Shown: positions 29,081-39,643 of the stretch, in pieces
How the letters are laid out: every line of letters starts with the position of its first letter
Numbering within the stretch: position 1 is the first letter of the stretch
From: Burkholderiales bacterium RIFCSPLOWO2_12_FULL_65_40
GTDB taxonomy: Bacteria > Pseudomonadota > Gammaproteobacteria > Burkholderiales > Burkholderiaceae_C
DNA length: 64,000 nt
Reading direction: 5' to 3'
Assembly (NCBI GenBank): GCA_001770955.1
Contig: MESL01000043.1
Coordinates: 41,834-105,833, forward strand
Notes under the pieces: model-generated
What the model was told of the DNA's origin: nothing
What the model saw: only the letters and a program-made list of their open reading frames with translations
The model's database searches: none
Program-made: the position numbers and the translations under genes

Positions 29081-30645
29081 AGCGCTTCTTTCGTGGCGCC
29101 ACCATCGTCTGGGTGGTGCTGCGCTTTGGCCTTGATGAGTTGGTGTTGACCAGCCTGGGCAAGCCTTGGCTGCGCCGGCTGGCCGGTATCCTGGCGGTGG
29201 GGCGCGATCTGCGCGCACCCCGGGGGCAGCGCCTGCGCGAGGCGCTCGAGCGCCTGGGGCCCATTTTCGTCAAGTTCGGCCAGGTGCTGTCCACCCGGCG
29301 CGACCTCATGCCGCCCGATATCGCGGACGAGTTGGCGCTGCTGCAGGACCGTGTTCCGCCTTTTGATTCCGCCGTGGCCGTGGCCACCATCGAGCGGGCA
29401 TTTCGCCGCCCGATCGGCGAGGTGTTCGAGAGCTTCGAGCGCGAGCCCGTGGCCAGTGCCTCGATTGCCCAGGTGCACTTTGCCACCCTTCTGGACCGCC
29501 AGGGGGCTCGCCACGAGGTGGCGGTGAAGGTGCTGCGCCCCGGCATGCTGCCCGTGATCGAAAAAGACCTGAGCCTGATGCGCATGATGGCGGGCTGGGT
29601 GGAAAGCCTCTCGGCCGACGGCAAACGTCTCAAGCCGCGCGAGGTGGTGGCCGAGTTCGACAACTACCTGCACGACGAGCTGGACCTGGTGCGCGAAGCC
29701 GCCAACGCTGCCCAGCTGCGCCGCAACATGGAGGGGCTGAACCTGGTCGAGGTGCCGGTGATCCACTGGGACTTCTGCCACCCCGAGGTCATGGTGATGG
29801 AGCGCATGAACGGCGTGCCCATCAGCCAGGTCGAGCGCCTGCGCGAGGCGGGTGTCGATATTCCGAAGCTGGCGCGCGACGGCGTCACCATCTTCTTCAC
29901 CCAGGTGTTCCGCGACGGCTTCTTTCATGCCGACATGCACCCCGGAAACATCATGGTGAGCCTGGCGCCCGCCACGTTCGGGCGCTATATCTCGCTCGAC
30001 TTCGGTATCGTCGGCACGCTGACCGAGTCCGACAAGGAGTATCTGGCGCAGAACTTCGTGGCGTTTTTCCGCCGTGACTACAAGCGCGTGGCCGAGCTGC
30101 ACATCGAGAGCGGCTGGGTGCCGCCCGAAACCCGCGTGAACGAGCTGGAGGCCGCGGTGCGAACGGTGTGCGAGCCGTATTTCGACCGCCCGCTCAAGGA
30201 AATCTCGCTCGGCATGGTGCTCATGCGCCTGTTCCAGACCTCGCGCCGCTTCAATGTCGAAATCCAGCCCCAGCTGGTGCTGCTGCAGAAAACGCTGCTC
30301 AACATCGAGGGGCTGGGCCGCCAGCTCGACCCGGATCTGGATTTGTGGAGCACCGCCAAGCCCTTCCTCGAAAAGTGGATGCTGGAGCAACTGGGGCCCC
30401 AGCGGTTCAAGCGCGAGCTGCAGACCCAGGCGCCGCATTACGCCAAGATACTGCCCTCGCTGCCCCGGCTTTTGCACGACTTTTTGCAGCACCCGCCGGG
30501 GCGCAAGCAGAACCAGGAGCTGCTGGAACTGCTCAGGGAACAAAAACGCACCAACCGCCTGTTGCAGGGCCTGATGTACGGTGGCCTGGGCTTCGTGCTG
30601 GGCCTGATCGTCATGCAGGTCATCGTGCGGGTGCGGGTTTTCTAG
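29077..30645 (+). CDS. ubiB: Ubiquinone biosynthesis ATPase/kinase-like UbiB
   Basis: This 522-residue atypical kinase of the ABC1/ADCK/UbiB family is required for ubiquinone synthesis. The KxGQ motif lies in [23 protein letters not shown]. It is followed by an Ala-rich nucleotide loop region ([11 protein letters not shown]), [11 protein letters not shown] and DFGIVGTL. Two C-terminal membrane segments ([19 protein letters not shown]) anchor it to the inner membrane. The ATG at 29077 overlaps the ubiJ stop. Confidence 0.97.
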   Translation: MKRFFRGATIVWVVLRFGLDELVLTSLGKPWLRRLAGILAVGRDLRAPRGQRLREALERLGPIFVKFGQVLSTRRDLMPPDIADELALLQDRVPPFDSAVAVATIERAFRRPIGEVFESFEREPVASASIAQVHFATLLDRQGARHEVAVKVLRPGMLPVIEKDLSLMRMMAGWVESLSADGKRLKPREVVAEFDNYLHDELDLVREAANAAQLRRNMEGLNLVEVPVIHWDFCHPEVMVMERMNGVPISQVERLREAGVDIPKLARDGVTIFFTQVFRDGFFHADMHPGNIMVSLAPATFGRYISLDFGIVGTLTESDKEYLAQNFVAFFRRDYKRVAELHIESGWVPPETRVNELEAAVRTVCEPYFDRPLKEISLGMVLMRLFQTSRRFNVEIQPQLVLLQKTLLNIEGLGRQLDPDLDLWSTAKPFLEKWMLEQLGPQRFKRELQTQAPHYAKILPSLPRLLHDFLQHPPGRKQNQELLELLREQKRTNRLLQGLMYGGLGFVLGLIVMQVIVRVRVF

Positions 30646-30749
30646 GGAGTTGCCCCCAGCCCATTGACTGCGCAGCGCAGCCGCAACCCGGATGCACGGA
30701 TAATGCGCGTCGTTTTGTCTTAACACCCACCTTGATCGCGGAGCGGCGC

Positions 30750-32204
30750 ATGCTGGTCACCTTCATTGTTCTGTATTTGCTGGCTTCCATTGCCATCGGC
30801 CTGTATGCCGCGACGCGCGTGCACAACACGGCCGACTACGCCGTTGCAGGGCGCAGCCTGCCGCTGGCGGTGGTGATCGCCACCACGTTCGCCACATGGT
30901 TCGGGTCGGAGACCGTTCTGGGGGTGTCTGCCCGCTTCATCGACGAAGGCCTGGGGGGTGTGGTGGAGGACCCGTTCGGCGCTTCCATGTGCCTGATTCT
31001 GGTGGGCCTGTTCTTTGCCTACCGCCTGTACCAGAAGAACCTGATCACCCTGGGCGACTACTACCGCCTGCGCTTTGGCCGCACCATCGAAGTGCTGTGC
31101 TCCTGCATCATCATGTTCAGCTATCTGGGCTGGGTGGCTGCGCAGATCACGGCGCTGGGTCTGGTGTTCAACCTGCTGACCCAGGGCGCCATTTCGGTCA
31201 CCGCCGGCATGGTGCTGGGCACGGCCATCGTGCTGATCTACACGCTGTATGGCGGCATGTGGTCGGTGGCCATGACCGACTTCGTGCAGATGATCGTGAT
31301 TGCGCTGGGGCTGCTGGCCATTGCCTGGTTTGCTGCCGACCTGGCCGGTGGCGCGGGCAAGGTGATCGACTTTGCCGCGCGCGAGGGCAAGTTCCAGTTT
31401 TTCCCCAAGGATGGCGGGTTCAAGGAATGGACCTTCTTCTTTGCTGCCGCCATCACCATGATGCTGGGCTCCATTCCGCAGCAGGATGTGTTCCAGCGCG
31501 TCATGTCGTCCGACAGCGCCCGTACGGCGCGCATTGGCCCGGTCATTGGCGGGGTGCTCTACCTGCTGTTTGCCTTCATCCCGATGTTCGTGGTGGCCTC
31601 TGCCGTGCTGATCATGCCTGAGACGGCACAGGCGCTTCTCAAGGACGACCCGCAGAAGGTGTTGCCCACACTGGTGATGGAGCGCATGCCTCTGGTGCTG
31701 CAGATCGCCTTTTTCGGGGCACTGCTGTCGGCCATCATGTCCACGGCCTCTGCCACCTTGCTGGCGCCTTCCACCACCTTCGTCGAAAACATCCTGCGCA
31801 ACCTGCGCCCGGGTATGAGCGACGAGGTCACGCTCAAGGCGATGCGCATTTCGGTGCTGGTGTTCACGGCCTGTGTGCTGACCTATGCCATCACCATGCA
31901 GGGCACGTCCATCTATGAAATGGTGTCGGGGGCCTACCAGGTGCCGCTGGTGGGGGCTTTCGTGCCACTGGTGTTCGGGCTTTACTGGAAGCGCGCCACC
32001 ACCCAGGGTGCGTTGATGGCCGTCGCCATGGGCCTGGGCGTCTGGCTGCTGTTCGTGGCCAGCGCATCTCTGTCCGAGGCCTTTCCGCAGCAGCTGGCGG
32101 GCGTGCTGGCGGCGCTGGTCGGCATGGTGGCGGGGTCTCTACTGCCGCAGTTCGTCCCCGACCACAAGGGCCACGTGCACCACTACGAAGGCAGCCCGGC
32201 CTGA
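30750..32204 (+). CDS. Sodium:solute symporter family protein
   Basis: This 484-residue protein has about 13 membrane segments of the SSF (SLC5-like) family. The N-terminus has TADYAVAGRSLPLAVVIATTFATWFGSE, the typical GR-x4-x-ATW pattern, then TLYGGMWSVAMTDFVQ and SIPQQDVFQRVMSS. It moves an organic solute with Na+; the substrate cannot be read from sequence. The ATG at 30750 starts MLVTFIVLYLLAS. It lies 104 nt after ubiB and may be separately transcribed. Confidence 0.92.
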   Translation: MLVTFIVLYLLASIAIGLYAATRVHNTADYAVAGRSLPLAVVIATTFATWFGSETVLGVSARFIDEGLGGVVEDPFGASMCLILVGLFFAYRLYQKNLITLGDYYRLRFGRTIEVLCSCIIMFSYLGWVAAQITALGLVFNLLTQGAISVTAGMVLGTAIVLIYTLYGGMWSVAMTDFVQMIVIALGLLAIAWFAADLAGGAGKVIDFAAREGKFQFFPKDGGFKEWTFFFAAAITMMLGSIPQQDVFQRVMSSDSARTARIGPVIGGVLYLLFAFIPMFVVASAVLIMPETAQALLKDDPQKVLPTLVMERMPLVLQIAFFGALLSAIMSTASATLLAPSTTFVENILRNLRPGMSDEVTLKAMRISVLVFTACVLTYAITMQGTSIYEMVSGAYQVPLVGAFVPLVFGLYWKRATTQGALMAVAMGLGVWLLFVASASLSEAFPQQLAGVLAALVGMVAGSLLPQFVPDHKGHVHHYEGSPA

Positions 32205-32253
32205 CAGCGCCGGGCGCCGCCCTTGCGGCGAAGGCGGTGGTGGGCGCGCCGCC

Positions 32254-32259
32254 TATAAT
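32254..32259 (+). promoter_or_regulatory. -10 box upstream of the fmdB-aspS operon
   Basis: A perfect TATAAT sits 34 nt before the FmdB ATG and would give a leader of about 28 nt. No good -35 hexamer is visible at normal spacing. Confidence 0.5.
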
Positions 32260-32293
32260 CGAGGGTTTTGCACTTTCCCTCAACACTCTCGTC

Positions 32294-32605
32294 ATGCCTA
32301 TTTACGCCTACAAATGCGGCTCCTGTGGCCATGCCAAGGATGTGCTGCAAAAACTCTCCGATCCCCTGCTCACGGTCTGCCCCGCCTGTGGCGCCGAGGC
32401 TTTTTCCAAGCAGATCACGGCAGCGGGCTTTCAGCTCAAGGGTTCGGGCTGGTACGCCACCGATTTCCGCGGCGGCAGCGGCGGCACTGCCGCGCCGGCC
32501 TCCGAGCCCCAGGGCACCAGTGCCGAGCCGGCCGTAGCGTCCCAGCCGTCCTGTGCCGGTTGTCCGTCTGCAGTTGCGAGCAGCAGCGCGGCGTCCACCA
32601 GCTGA
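32294..32605 (+). CDS. FmdB family zinc-ribbon protein
   Basis: This 103-residue protein starts MPIYAYKCGSCGH. The zinc ribbon uses Cys8, Cys11, Cys29 and Cys32. The C-terminal half is low complexity (Ala, Ser, Pro) with a second CAGC pair, a tail seen in Burkholderiales members. FmdB was first proposed as a regulator of formamidase genes; the true role is unclear. It is the first of three genes with DUF502 and aspS, a conserved order. Confidence 0.92.
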   Translation: MPIYAYKCGSCGHAKDVLQKLSDPLLTVCPACGAEAFSKQITAAGFQLKGSGWYATDFRGGSGGTAAPASEPQGTSAEPAVASQPSCAGCPSAVASSSAASTS

Positions 32606-32614
32606 CCCTGCCCG

Positions 32615-33235
32615 ATGGCACCCTTGCGTAAATGGTTTTTCACCGGTTTGCTGGTGATCGTTCCGGGAGCGATCACCATTGCGGTGCTCAACTGGATCGT
32701 CGGGGTGCTCGATCAGACGCTCCTGATCCTGCCCCAGGCCTGGCACCCCGACCGGGTTCTGGGTTTTCACATTCCCGGATTTGGTGTTTTGCTCACCCTG
32801 GTGATCCTGCTGGTGGTGGGGGCCACAGCCAGCAATTTCGCCGGGCGCAAACTGGTGGAATGGGGCGATCGGCTGGTCAGCCGCATCCCGGTGGTGCGCT
32901 CCATCTACTCCAGCGTCAAGCAGGTGTCCGACACCCTGTTCTCCGAGGGCGGCAACGCTTTTCGCACCGCCGTGCTGGTGCAGTGGCCGCGCGAGGGCGT
33001 CTGGACGGTGGCGTTCATTACCGGGACGCCCAACGGCGAGGTTGCGGCCTATCTGCGTGACGAGTTTGTCAGTGTGTATGTTCCTACCACGCCCAATCCC
33101 ACGGGCGGTTATTTCGTGATGGTGCGCAAAAGCGACTGTGTCGAGCTCGACATGAGCGTGGACGCTGCCTTGCGCTATATCGTCTCGATGGGCGTGGTTG
33201 CGCCCGCCGATCCTCTTTCTGAAACACCCAAGTAA
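32615..33235 (+). CDS. DUF502 membrane protein
   Basis: This 206-residue protein has two N-terminal membrane segments ([21 protein letters not shown] and [19 protein letters not shown]) and a soluble C-terminal domain carrying [18 protein letters not shown] and [14 protein letters not shown]. These are hallmark strings of DUF502. The function is unknown. It starts 9 nt after the fmdB stop and is followed by aspS. Confidence 0.93.
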   Translation: MAPLRKWFFTGLLVIVPGAITIAVLNWIVGVLDQTLLILPQAWHPDRVLGFHIPGFGVLLTLVILLVVGATASNFAGRKLVEWGDRLVSRIPVVRSIYSSVKQVSDTLFSEGGNAFRTAVLVQWPREGVWTVAFITGTPNGEVAAYLRDEFVSVYVPTTPNPTGGYFVMVRKSDCVELDMSVDAALRYIVSMGVVAPADPLSETPK

Positions 33236-33276
33236 ACCTTGATCAATGCGCCTTTGACGGCGCCGGAAGTTCTGCC

Positions 33277-35094
<1,818 letters not shown>

Positions 35095-35117
35095 GCCAGG
35101 CCTTGGGGCAGAATCGA

Positions 35118-35141
35118 GGGCGCCTTCGGGTGCCCTTTTTT
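35118..35141 (+). terminator. Intrinsic terminator of the aspS operon
   Basis: GGGCGCC (35118-35124), a TTCG tetraloop and GGTGCCC (35129-35135) form a 7-bp stem with one G-T pair, followed by six T residues. Confidence 0.92.
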
Positions 35142-35172
35142 CATGGCGCACGCGCCGCTTGACTGACCGAGG

Positions 35173-36006
35173 ATGAACGTGGCCCGAGATTGCTTGAAAA
35201 CGACCTGCGTGGTGCTGCTGGCGGCGCTGGCTATGACGGCCTGCGGAGAGAAAAAAACCGAACTGGGCCAGGGCGGCTCGGTGGTCACCGGTTCGGCCGG
35301 ACCGCAGGGCGCGCAGAACGCGGCGCGCGAGCTGGTGCGCTGCGACGCGCCCGTGGCCACGCTGGCGCTGGCCGAGAACCCCAACGGCTACGTGATGGGC
35401 GGCGGCTACCAGCTACTGGCCTCCCCGGTGCCTCTGGTCAAGCTGCTGGCGCAGCAGAGCGGGTGTTTCCGTGTGGTGGACCGCGCGGCCGGCCTGCGCG
35501 GCACCCTGCAGGAGCAGGAGCTGCGTGAGTCGGGCGTGCTGCGCAAGAACACCACCGTGGCCCAAGGCAAGGGCTACGAGGCGCAGTACACGCTCACGCC
35601 CAGCCTGACTTTCAGCGAACAGGATGCGGGGCGCGGGCTGGCGGGCCTGATGGGCATGATTCCGGTGCTGCGTGACATGGCGGGCCTGATCGGGCTGGCC
35701 GAGCAGGTCAAGCTCAAGGAGGCGCAGACGGCGCTGCTGCTGTCTGACAACGAAACCACCGAGCAGGTGGCGGCGGCCACAGGTTCAGCGCGCACCACCG
35801 ACCTCGGCGTGGCCGGCATTGCGTTTGGCAAGCTCGGTGGTGCGGCAGGCGCAGGCTGGAGCAACACCAACGAGGGCAAGGTGATCGCGGCGGCCTTCCT
35901 CGACGCACACAACCAGCTCGTGGGGCAGGTGCGGGCCCTGCAGGCCAAGGAGCTGCCGCCGCCGGTACCCGTGCACGCGGGCGCGCAGAAGGCCCGTGGC
36001 GGCTGA
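35173..36006 (+). CDS. CsgG/HfaB-like outer-membrane lipoprotein
   Basis: This 277-residue protein has an N-terminal lipoprotein signal with lipobox LAMTAC (Cys24). The body resembles CsgG/HfaB family proteins: an early strand (APVATLALAENPNGYV), LLAQQSGCFRVVDRAAGLRGTLQEQELRESG, and GYEAQYTLTPSLTFSE. Such proteins form or assist outer-membrane export pores or act as stand-alone lipoproteins; no curli or holdfast genes are nearby. A GTG at 35179 has better Shine-Dalgarno spacing (GAGG, 6 nt) than the ATG at 35173. It overlaps nudB. Confidence 0.72.
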   Translation: MNVARDCLKTTCVVLLAALAMTACGEKKTELGQGGSVVTGSAGPQGAQNAARELVRCDAPVATLALAENPNGYVMGGGYQLLASPVPLVKLLAQQSGCFRVVDRAAGLRGTLQEQELRESGVLRKNTTVAQGKGYEAQYTLTPSLTFSEQDAGRGLAGLMGMIPVLRDMAGLIGLAEQVKLKEAQTALLLSDNETTEQVAAATGSARTTDLGVAGIAFGKLGGAAGAGWSNTNEGKVIAAAFLDAHNQLVGQVRALQAKELPPPVPVHAGAQKARGG

Positions 36007-36484
36007 ACCGGGTGGGGGCGCGGCGCCCCGGCCTTTCAAGATTCCCGAATCGGTGCTGGTGGTGATCCACACCGCCGCGCTCGACGTGCTGCTGATCCGC
36101 CGCGCCGATGCGCCCGAGTTCTGGCAATCGGTCACCGGCAGCAAGGATGTGCCGGAAGAAGATTTTCGCGCCACCGCCGTGCGCGAGGTGTGGGAAGAAA
36201 CCGGCATCGACGCCCAGGCGCCCGGCTGCATCCTGTGCGACTGGCATCTGGAGAACGTCTACAGCATCTACCCGCAATGGCTGCACCGCTATGCGCCGGG
36301 CGTGCGCGAGAACACCGAGCACCTGTTCAGCCTCGAAGTACCGGCCGGCACGCCTGTGACCCTGCACCCGCGCGAGCATGTGGCATGGCGCTGGCTGCCG
36401 TGGCGGGAGGCTGCCGATGCCTGCTATTCGCCCTCTAACGCCGAAGCCTGCCTGCTGTTGCCCCGGTTTGTCGGTGCGGGCTAG
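35996..36484 (+). CDS. nudB: Dihydroneopterin triphosphate diphosphatase
   Basis: This 162-residue Nudix hydrolase starts at GTG 35996, overlapping the preceding gene by 11 nt. The Nudix box runs GSKDVPEEDFRATAVREVWEETGI (G-x5-E-x7-REVWEETG). FWQSVTGSKD and REHVAWRWLPWREA match the NudB subfamily, which removes pyrophosphate from dihydroneopterin triphosphate in folate synthesis. The preceding step, FolE, is encoded about 2.5 kb downstream on the same strand, which supports the call. Confidence 0.9.
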   Translation: MAAEPGGGAAPRPFKIPESVLVVIHTAALDVLLIRRADAPEFWQSVTGSKDVPEEDFRATAVREVWEETGIDAQAPGCILCDWHLENVYSIYPQWLHRYAPGVRENTEHLFSLEVPAGTPVTLHPREHVAWRWLPWREAADACYSPSNAEACLLLPRFVGAG

Positions 36485-36517
36485 GCTTCCGGGTGCCATG
36501 TGCGCGAGAATGGTCGA

Positions 36518-37255
36518 ATGGAAAAAGACGATATCTTGCGCGTGGCCACGTACAACATCCACAAGGGCGTGCAGGGCATCGGTCCTGCCCGGCGGCTGGA
36601 GATCCACAACCTGGGATTGGCCGTGGAGCAGTTTGACGCCGACATCGTCTGCCTGCAGGAGGTGCGCAAGCTCCACCGGCGCGAGGCGACCTACTTCCAG
36701 CGCTGGCCCGAGCTGCCCCAGGCCGACTACCTGGCGCCCGAGGGCTACGAGGCCATCTACCGCACCAATGCCATCACCCGCCATGGCGAGCATGGCAATG
36801 CCCTGCTCTCCCGCTGGCCGGTGATCGGGCACAGGCACGAGGATATTTCGGACCACCGCTTTGAGCAGCGTGGTCTGTTGCATGTAGAGGTGGAAGTCAG
36901 TGGCCGCCGCATCCATGCCATCGTGGTGCACCTGGGGCTGATTCCTGGCAGCCGGGTGCGGCAGGTCGGGCAGCTCCAACGTTTCATTGAGCGAGAGGTG
37001 CCTGCGCGGGAGCCGCTGATTGTGGCCGGTGACTTCAATGACTGGGAGCCCCAGCTGCGGCGTACGTTGGCCGGGTATGGCCTGCACGAGTATGAAGAGC
37101 CGCGCGCCTTCACCTACCCCGCGCGGCTGCCCCTGGCTCAGCTGGACCACATCTATGCACGGGGGCTGACCCCGGTGGGGCTGCATGTGCCACGCGGCCG
37201 CGCCTGGTGGCGCATGTCCGACCATCTGCCGCTGATCGCCGAGTTCAAGCTCTGA
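36518..37255 (+). CDS. Endonuclease/exonuclease/phosphatase family protein (YbhP-like)
   Basis: This 245-residue EEP-fold phosphohydrolase starts RVATYNIHKGVQGI and has DIVCLQEVR (metal-binding Glu), GDFNDWEP (Asp/Asn), LDHIYARGL and WWRMSDHLPL (Asp-His). There is no signal peptide. In E. coli the homologous ybhP sits beside clsB (ybhO), and here clsB follows directly, so a role in lipid metabolism is likely. GTG 36500 would add six residues. Confidence 0.9.
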   Translation: MEKDDILRVATYNIHKGVQGIGPARRLEIHNLGLAVEQFDADIVCLQEVRKLHRREATYFQRWPELPQADYLAPEGYEAIYRTNAITRHGEHGNALLSRWPVIGHRHEDISDHRFEQRGLLHVEVEVSGRRIHAIVVHLGLIPGSRVRQVGQLQRFIEREVPAREPLIVAGDFNDWEPQLRRTLAGYGLHEYEEPRAFTYPARLPLAQLDHIYARGLTPVGLHVPRGRAWWRMSDHLPLIAEFKL

Positions 37256-37275
37256 GAAGGTGTGAACGAACCCGC

Positions 37276-37418
37276 CATGCCCGCTCATTCCGCCAAAACA
37301 CACCCGCTCGTCGTTGCAAATGCTCGCCATAGCACGCGCTTGTGGCTTGCTTTGCGCCTAGATCGGCCGCGTTTTCGCGGCGTGCTCGGGCACGCCGAAT
37401 TCATTCAGACTTTCTGAG
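37276..37418 (+). repeat. Repeat of about 140 bp, copy A (upstream of clsB)
   Basis: The segment shares CGCCAAAACACACC, CTCGTCGTTGCAAAT, CTCGCCATAGC and TTTGCGCCTAGATC blocks in the same order and spacing with 38658-38800. Copy A has a damaged version of the central stem (GCCATAGC against GCTTGTGGC). It ends at the clsB start codon region, so the clsB leader lies inside the repeat. Confidence 0.8.
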
Positions 37419-38636
37419 ATGGCGCAGGAGATCGACTATGCACACGACCACCGGGTGCGCCTGCTGCAGGGAGCGCAGGAGCTGTTCCCGGCGCTGATTG
37501 CCGCCATGGATGCGGCGCTGTCCGACATCCAGTTCGAAACCTATATCTTTGATTTCACGGGCGAGGGCGCCCGCGTGGCAGAGGCGCTGATCCGCGCGGC
37601 GCAGCGCGGCGTGCACACCCATCTGGTGGTCGACGGTGTGGGCACCGGGCGGCTGCCACAGGCCTGGGCCGACCGCATGGATGCGGCAGGCGTGCTGCTG
37701 CGCGTGTATTCGCCGCTCGGGCCGCTGGGCCTCATGCTGCCGCACCGCTGGCGCCGGCTGCACCGCAAGCTGTGCGTGGTCGATGGTCGGCTGCTGTTCT
37801 GCGGTGGTATCAATGTGCTGGACGACTTCCATGATCCGAACCATGGAGCACTGGCGGCTCCCCGCTTTGACTTTGCCGTGGAAACCACCGGCAGCCTGGT
37901 CGCCCCGGCCAGCGACGCCATGGAGCAGCTCTGGTGGCGCATGCAGGCGGTGCGCGACGCCCGCCAGCGCCGCCTGCCCGAAGCCATCCAGGCCCTGCGC
38001 GCCGCCAGCGCGGCCCGCCACGGGACGCCATCGCCAGACTCGGCACCGCCCGTGCGCGCCGCCTTGCTGCTGCGCGACAACGTGCGCCACCGCAGCCGCA
38101 TCGAGAAGGCCTACCGCCGCGCCATTGCGGGGGCACGCGAGGAGATCATCATTGCCAACGCCTACTTCCTGCCCGGCGGCAAGTTGCGCCGCGCGCTGGT
38201 GCTGGCTGCGCGCCGGGGGGTGCGCGTGCGCCTGCTGCTGCAGGGGCGCTACGAATACTTCATGCAGTACCACGCGGCGCGGCCGGTCTATGGCTCCCTG
38301 CTCCAGGCGGGGGTCGAGATCCATGAATACGAGCCCAGTTTTCTGCACGCCAAGGTGGCGGTGATCGACGCGCACGGCTCCCGGCCGTGGGCTACCGTAG
38401 GGTCGTCCAACCTCGATCCGCTGAGCCTGCTGCTGGCGCGCGAGGCCAATGTGGTGGTGGAGGATGCGGCCTTCGCCAGGGACTTGCGCCAGCGCCTGGA
38501 GCACGCCATGCAGCATGAGGGGCGACTGCTCGACCCCGCACGGTTTGCGCAGCGCTCGTGGCGAGAGCGTGCCCTCGACCGCGTGGCCTTTGCGCTGATG
38601 CGGCTGGCGCTGTGGGTCACGGGCAACCGGTACTGA
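37419..38636 (+). CDS. clsB: Cardiolipin synthase B
   Basis: This 405-residue phospholipase D-type synthase joins phospholipids to form cardiolipin. The first HKD motif is HRKLCVVDGRLLFCGGIN (His115, Lys117). The second is HAKVAVID (His310, Lys312, Asp317), followed by VGSSNLDPLSL. It lacks the N-terminal membrane segments of ClsA, as ClsB does, but ends in a hydrophobic LMRLALWVTG tail. It follows the ybhP-like gene, the partner arrangement of E. coli. Direct repeats flank it on both sides. Confidence 0.93.
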   Translation: MAQEIDYAHDHRVRLLQGAQELFPALIAAMDAALSDIQFETYIFDFTGEGARVAEALIRAAQRGVHTHLVVDGVGTGRLPQAWADRMDAAGVLLRVYSPLGPLGLMLPHRWRRLHRKLCVVDGRLLFCGGINVLDDFHDPNHGALAAPRFDFAVETTGSLVAPASDAMEQLWWRMQAVRDARQRRLPEAIQALRAASAARHGTPSPDSAPPVRAALLLRDNVRHRSRIEKAYRRAIAGAREEIIIANAYFLPGGKLRRALVLAARRGVRVRLLLQGRYEYFMQYHAARPVYGSLLQAGVEIHEYEPSFLHAKVAVIDAHGSRPWATVGSSNLDPLSLLLAREANVVVEDAAFARDLRQRLEHAMQHEGRLLDPARFAQRSWRERALDRVAFALMRLALWVTGNRY

Positions 38637-38657
38637 GAGGTTGAGAGTCTTTCATCC

Positions 38658-38800
38658 ATGCCCGCCTTGCACGCCAAAACACACCGGCTCGTCGTTGCAA
38701 ATACTCGCCATAGCCCGCGCTATGGCTGCGTTTTGCGCCTAGATCCGGTGCGTTGTGGCGCGCCTTTCGGGTACGGCCGAAAAACTCTCAGCCTCTGAGC
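38658..38800 (+). repeat. Repeat of about 140 bp, copy B (downstream of clsB)
   Basis: This is in the same orientation as copy A at 37276-37418. Here the central hairpin is perfect: GCCATAGC (38707-38714), CCGC loop, GCTATGGC (38719-38726). The two copies enclose clsB as direct repeats about 1.4 kb apart. Confidence 0.8.
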
Positions 38801-38817
38801 CCGCAGGTTTCCTGATC

Positions 38818-38880
38818 GCTATGATAAACATAGCTGCAGACGCTTTATCAGCAAGCGCAAAGTGCCAAAACCCCTCTAAA
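38818..38880 (+). repeat. Dispersed palindromic repeat, copy 7
   Basis: ACATAGCTGCAGACGCTTTATCAGCAAGCGC followed by AAAGTGCCAAAACCCC lies upstream of folE. The left arm is ACGCTT and the right arm AAGCGC. Confidence 0.75.
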
Positions 38881-38937
38881 ACAGCGGGCGTCATTCGCTG
38901 TTACCATTCCTGCATCTTCAGACAACGTGCCGCAGAC

Positions 38938-39636
38938 ATGAACCCAGCCCACCCCGACGAAGGAACGCCTGTTTCCGTCAAGATCCGTGAGCGGATCGTC
39001 GCGGCGCGCAAGCGCTTCAACGCCAACGACAACATTGCCGAGTTCATCGAGCCGGGTGAGCTCGAAAAGCTGCTCGACGAGGTCGAAGGGAAGATGCAGG
39101 GCGTGCTCGACAGCCTGATCATCCACACCGAGGGCGACCACAACACCCAGAACACGGCGCGCCGCGTTGCCAAGATGTACCTGAACGAGGTCTTCAAGGG
39201 CCGTTATGTCGAGCAGCCCCCGATCACCGAATTTCCCAACGCCGAGCACCTCAACGAACTGATGATCGTCGGCCCGCTGACGGTGCGCAGCGCCTGCAGC
39301 CACCACTTCTGTCCCGTCATCGGCAAGATCTGGATCGGTGTCATGCCCAACGAGCACACCAACGTGATCGGCCTGTCGAAGTACGCGCGCCTGGTGGACT
39401 GGATCATGGGCCGCCCGCAGATCCAGGAAGAAGCCGTGGTGCAACTGGCCGACCTGATCATGGAAAAGACGCAGCCTGACGGCCTGGCCATCGTCATGGA
39501 AGCCAGCCACTTCTGCATGTCCTGGCGCGGTGTGCGCGAGATGGACAGCAAGATGATCAACTCCGTGATGCGCGGCGTGTTCCTCAAGGACAGCGCCCTG
39601 CGCCGCGAATTCCTCTCCCTCATTCCCGGAAAGTGA
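38938..39636 (+). CDS. folE: GTP cyclohydrolase I
   Basis: This 232-residue enzyme converts GTP to dihydroneopterin triphosphate, the entry to folate synthesis. Zinc ligands appear in RSACSHHFCPVIG (Cys120, His122 or His123) and SHFCMSWRGVRE (Cys193). FolE strings TARRVAKMYLNEVF and GLSKYARLVDWIMGRPQIQEE are present. The sequence reads SWRGV where many FolE have KARGV, a variant I believe occurs in Burkholderiales. The ATG at 38938 is the usual start; no Shine-Dalgarno is clear. nudB, the next enzyme, is upstream. Confidence 0.95.
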   Translation: MNPAHPDEGTPVSVKIRERIVAARKRFNANDNIAEFIEPGELEKLLDEVEGKMQGVLDSLIIHTEGDHNTQNTARRVAKMYLNEVFKGRYVEQPPITEFPNAEHLNELMIVGPLTVRSACSHHFCPVIGKIWIGVMPNEHTNVIGLSKYARLVDWIMGRPQIQEEAVVQLADLIMEKTQPDGLAIVMEASHFCMSWRGVREMDSKMINSVMRGVFLKDSALRREFLSLIPGK

Positions 39637-39643
39637 ACTGACC

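Larger units (their letters stand above)
38637..38937. other. Intergenic region clsB / folE
   Basis: The 301 nt between clsB and folE contain no supported coding frame. They are filled mainly by the second copy of the repeat of about 140 bp (38658-38800) and by dispersed repeat copy 7 (38818-38880). The remaining bases before folE show no clear promoter. Confidence 0.7.

Noticed and set aside
37276-38800. A CRISPR array or insertion sequence around clsB, given the flanking repeats
   Set aside because: Only two diverged copies, no regular spacers, no transposase gene and no target-site duplication visible.
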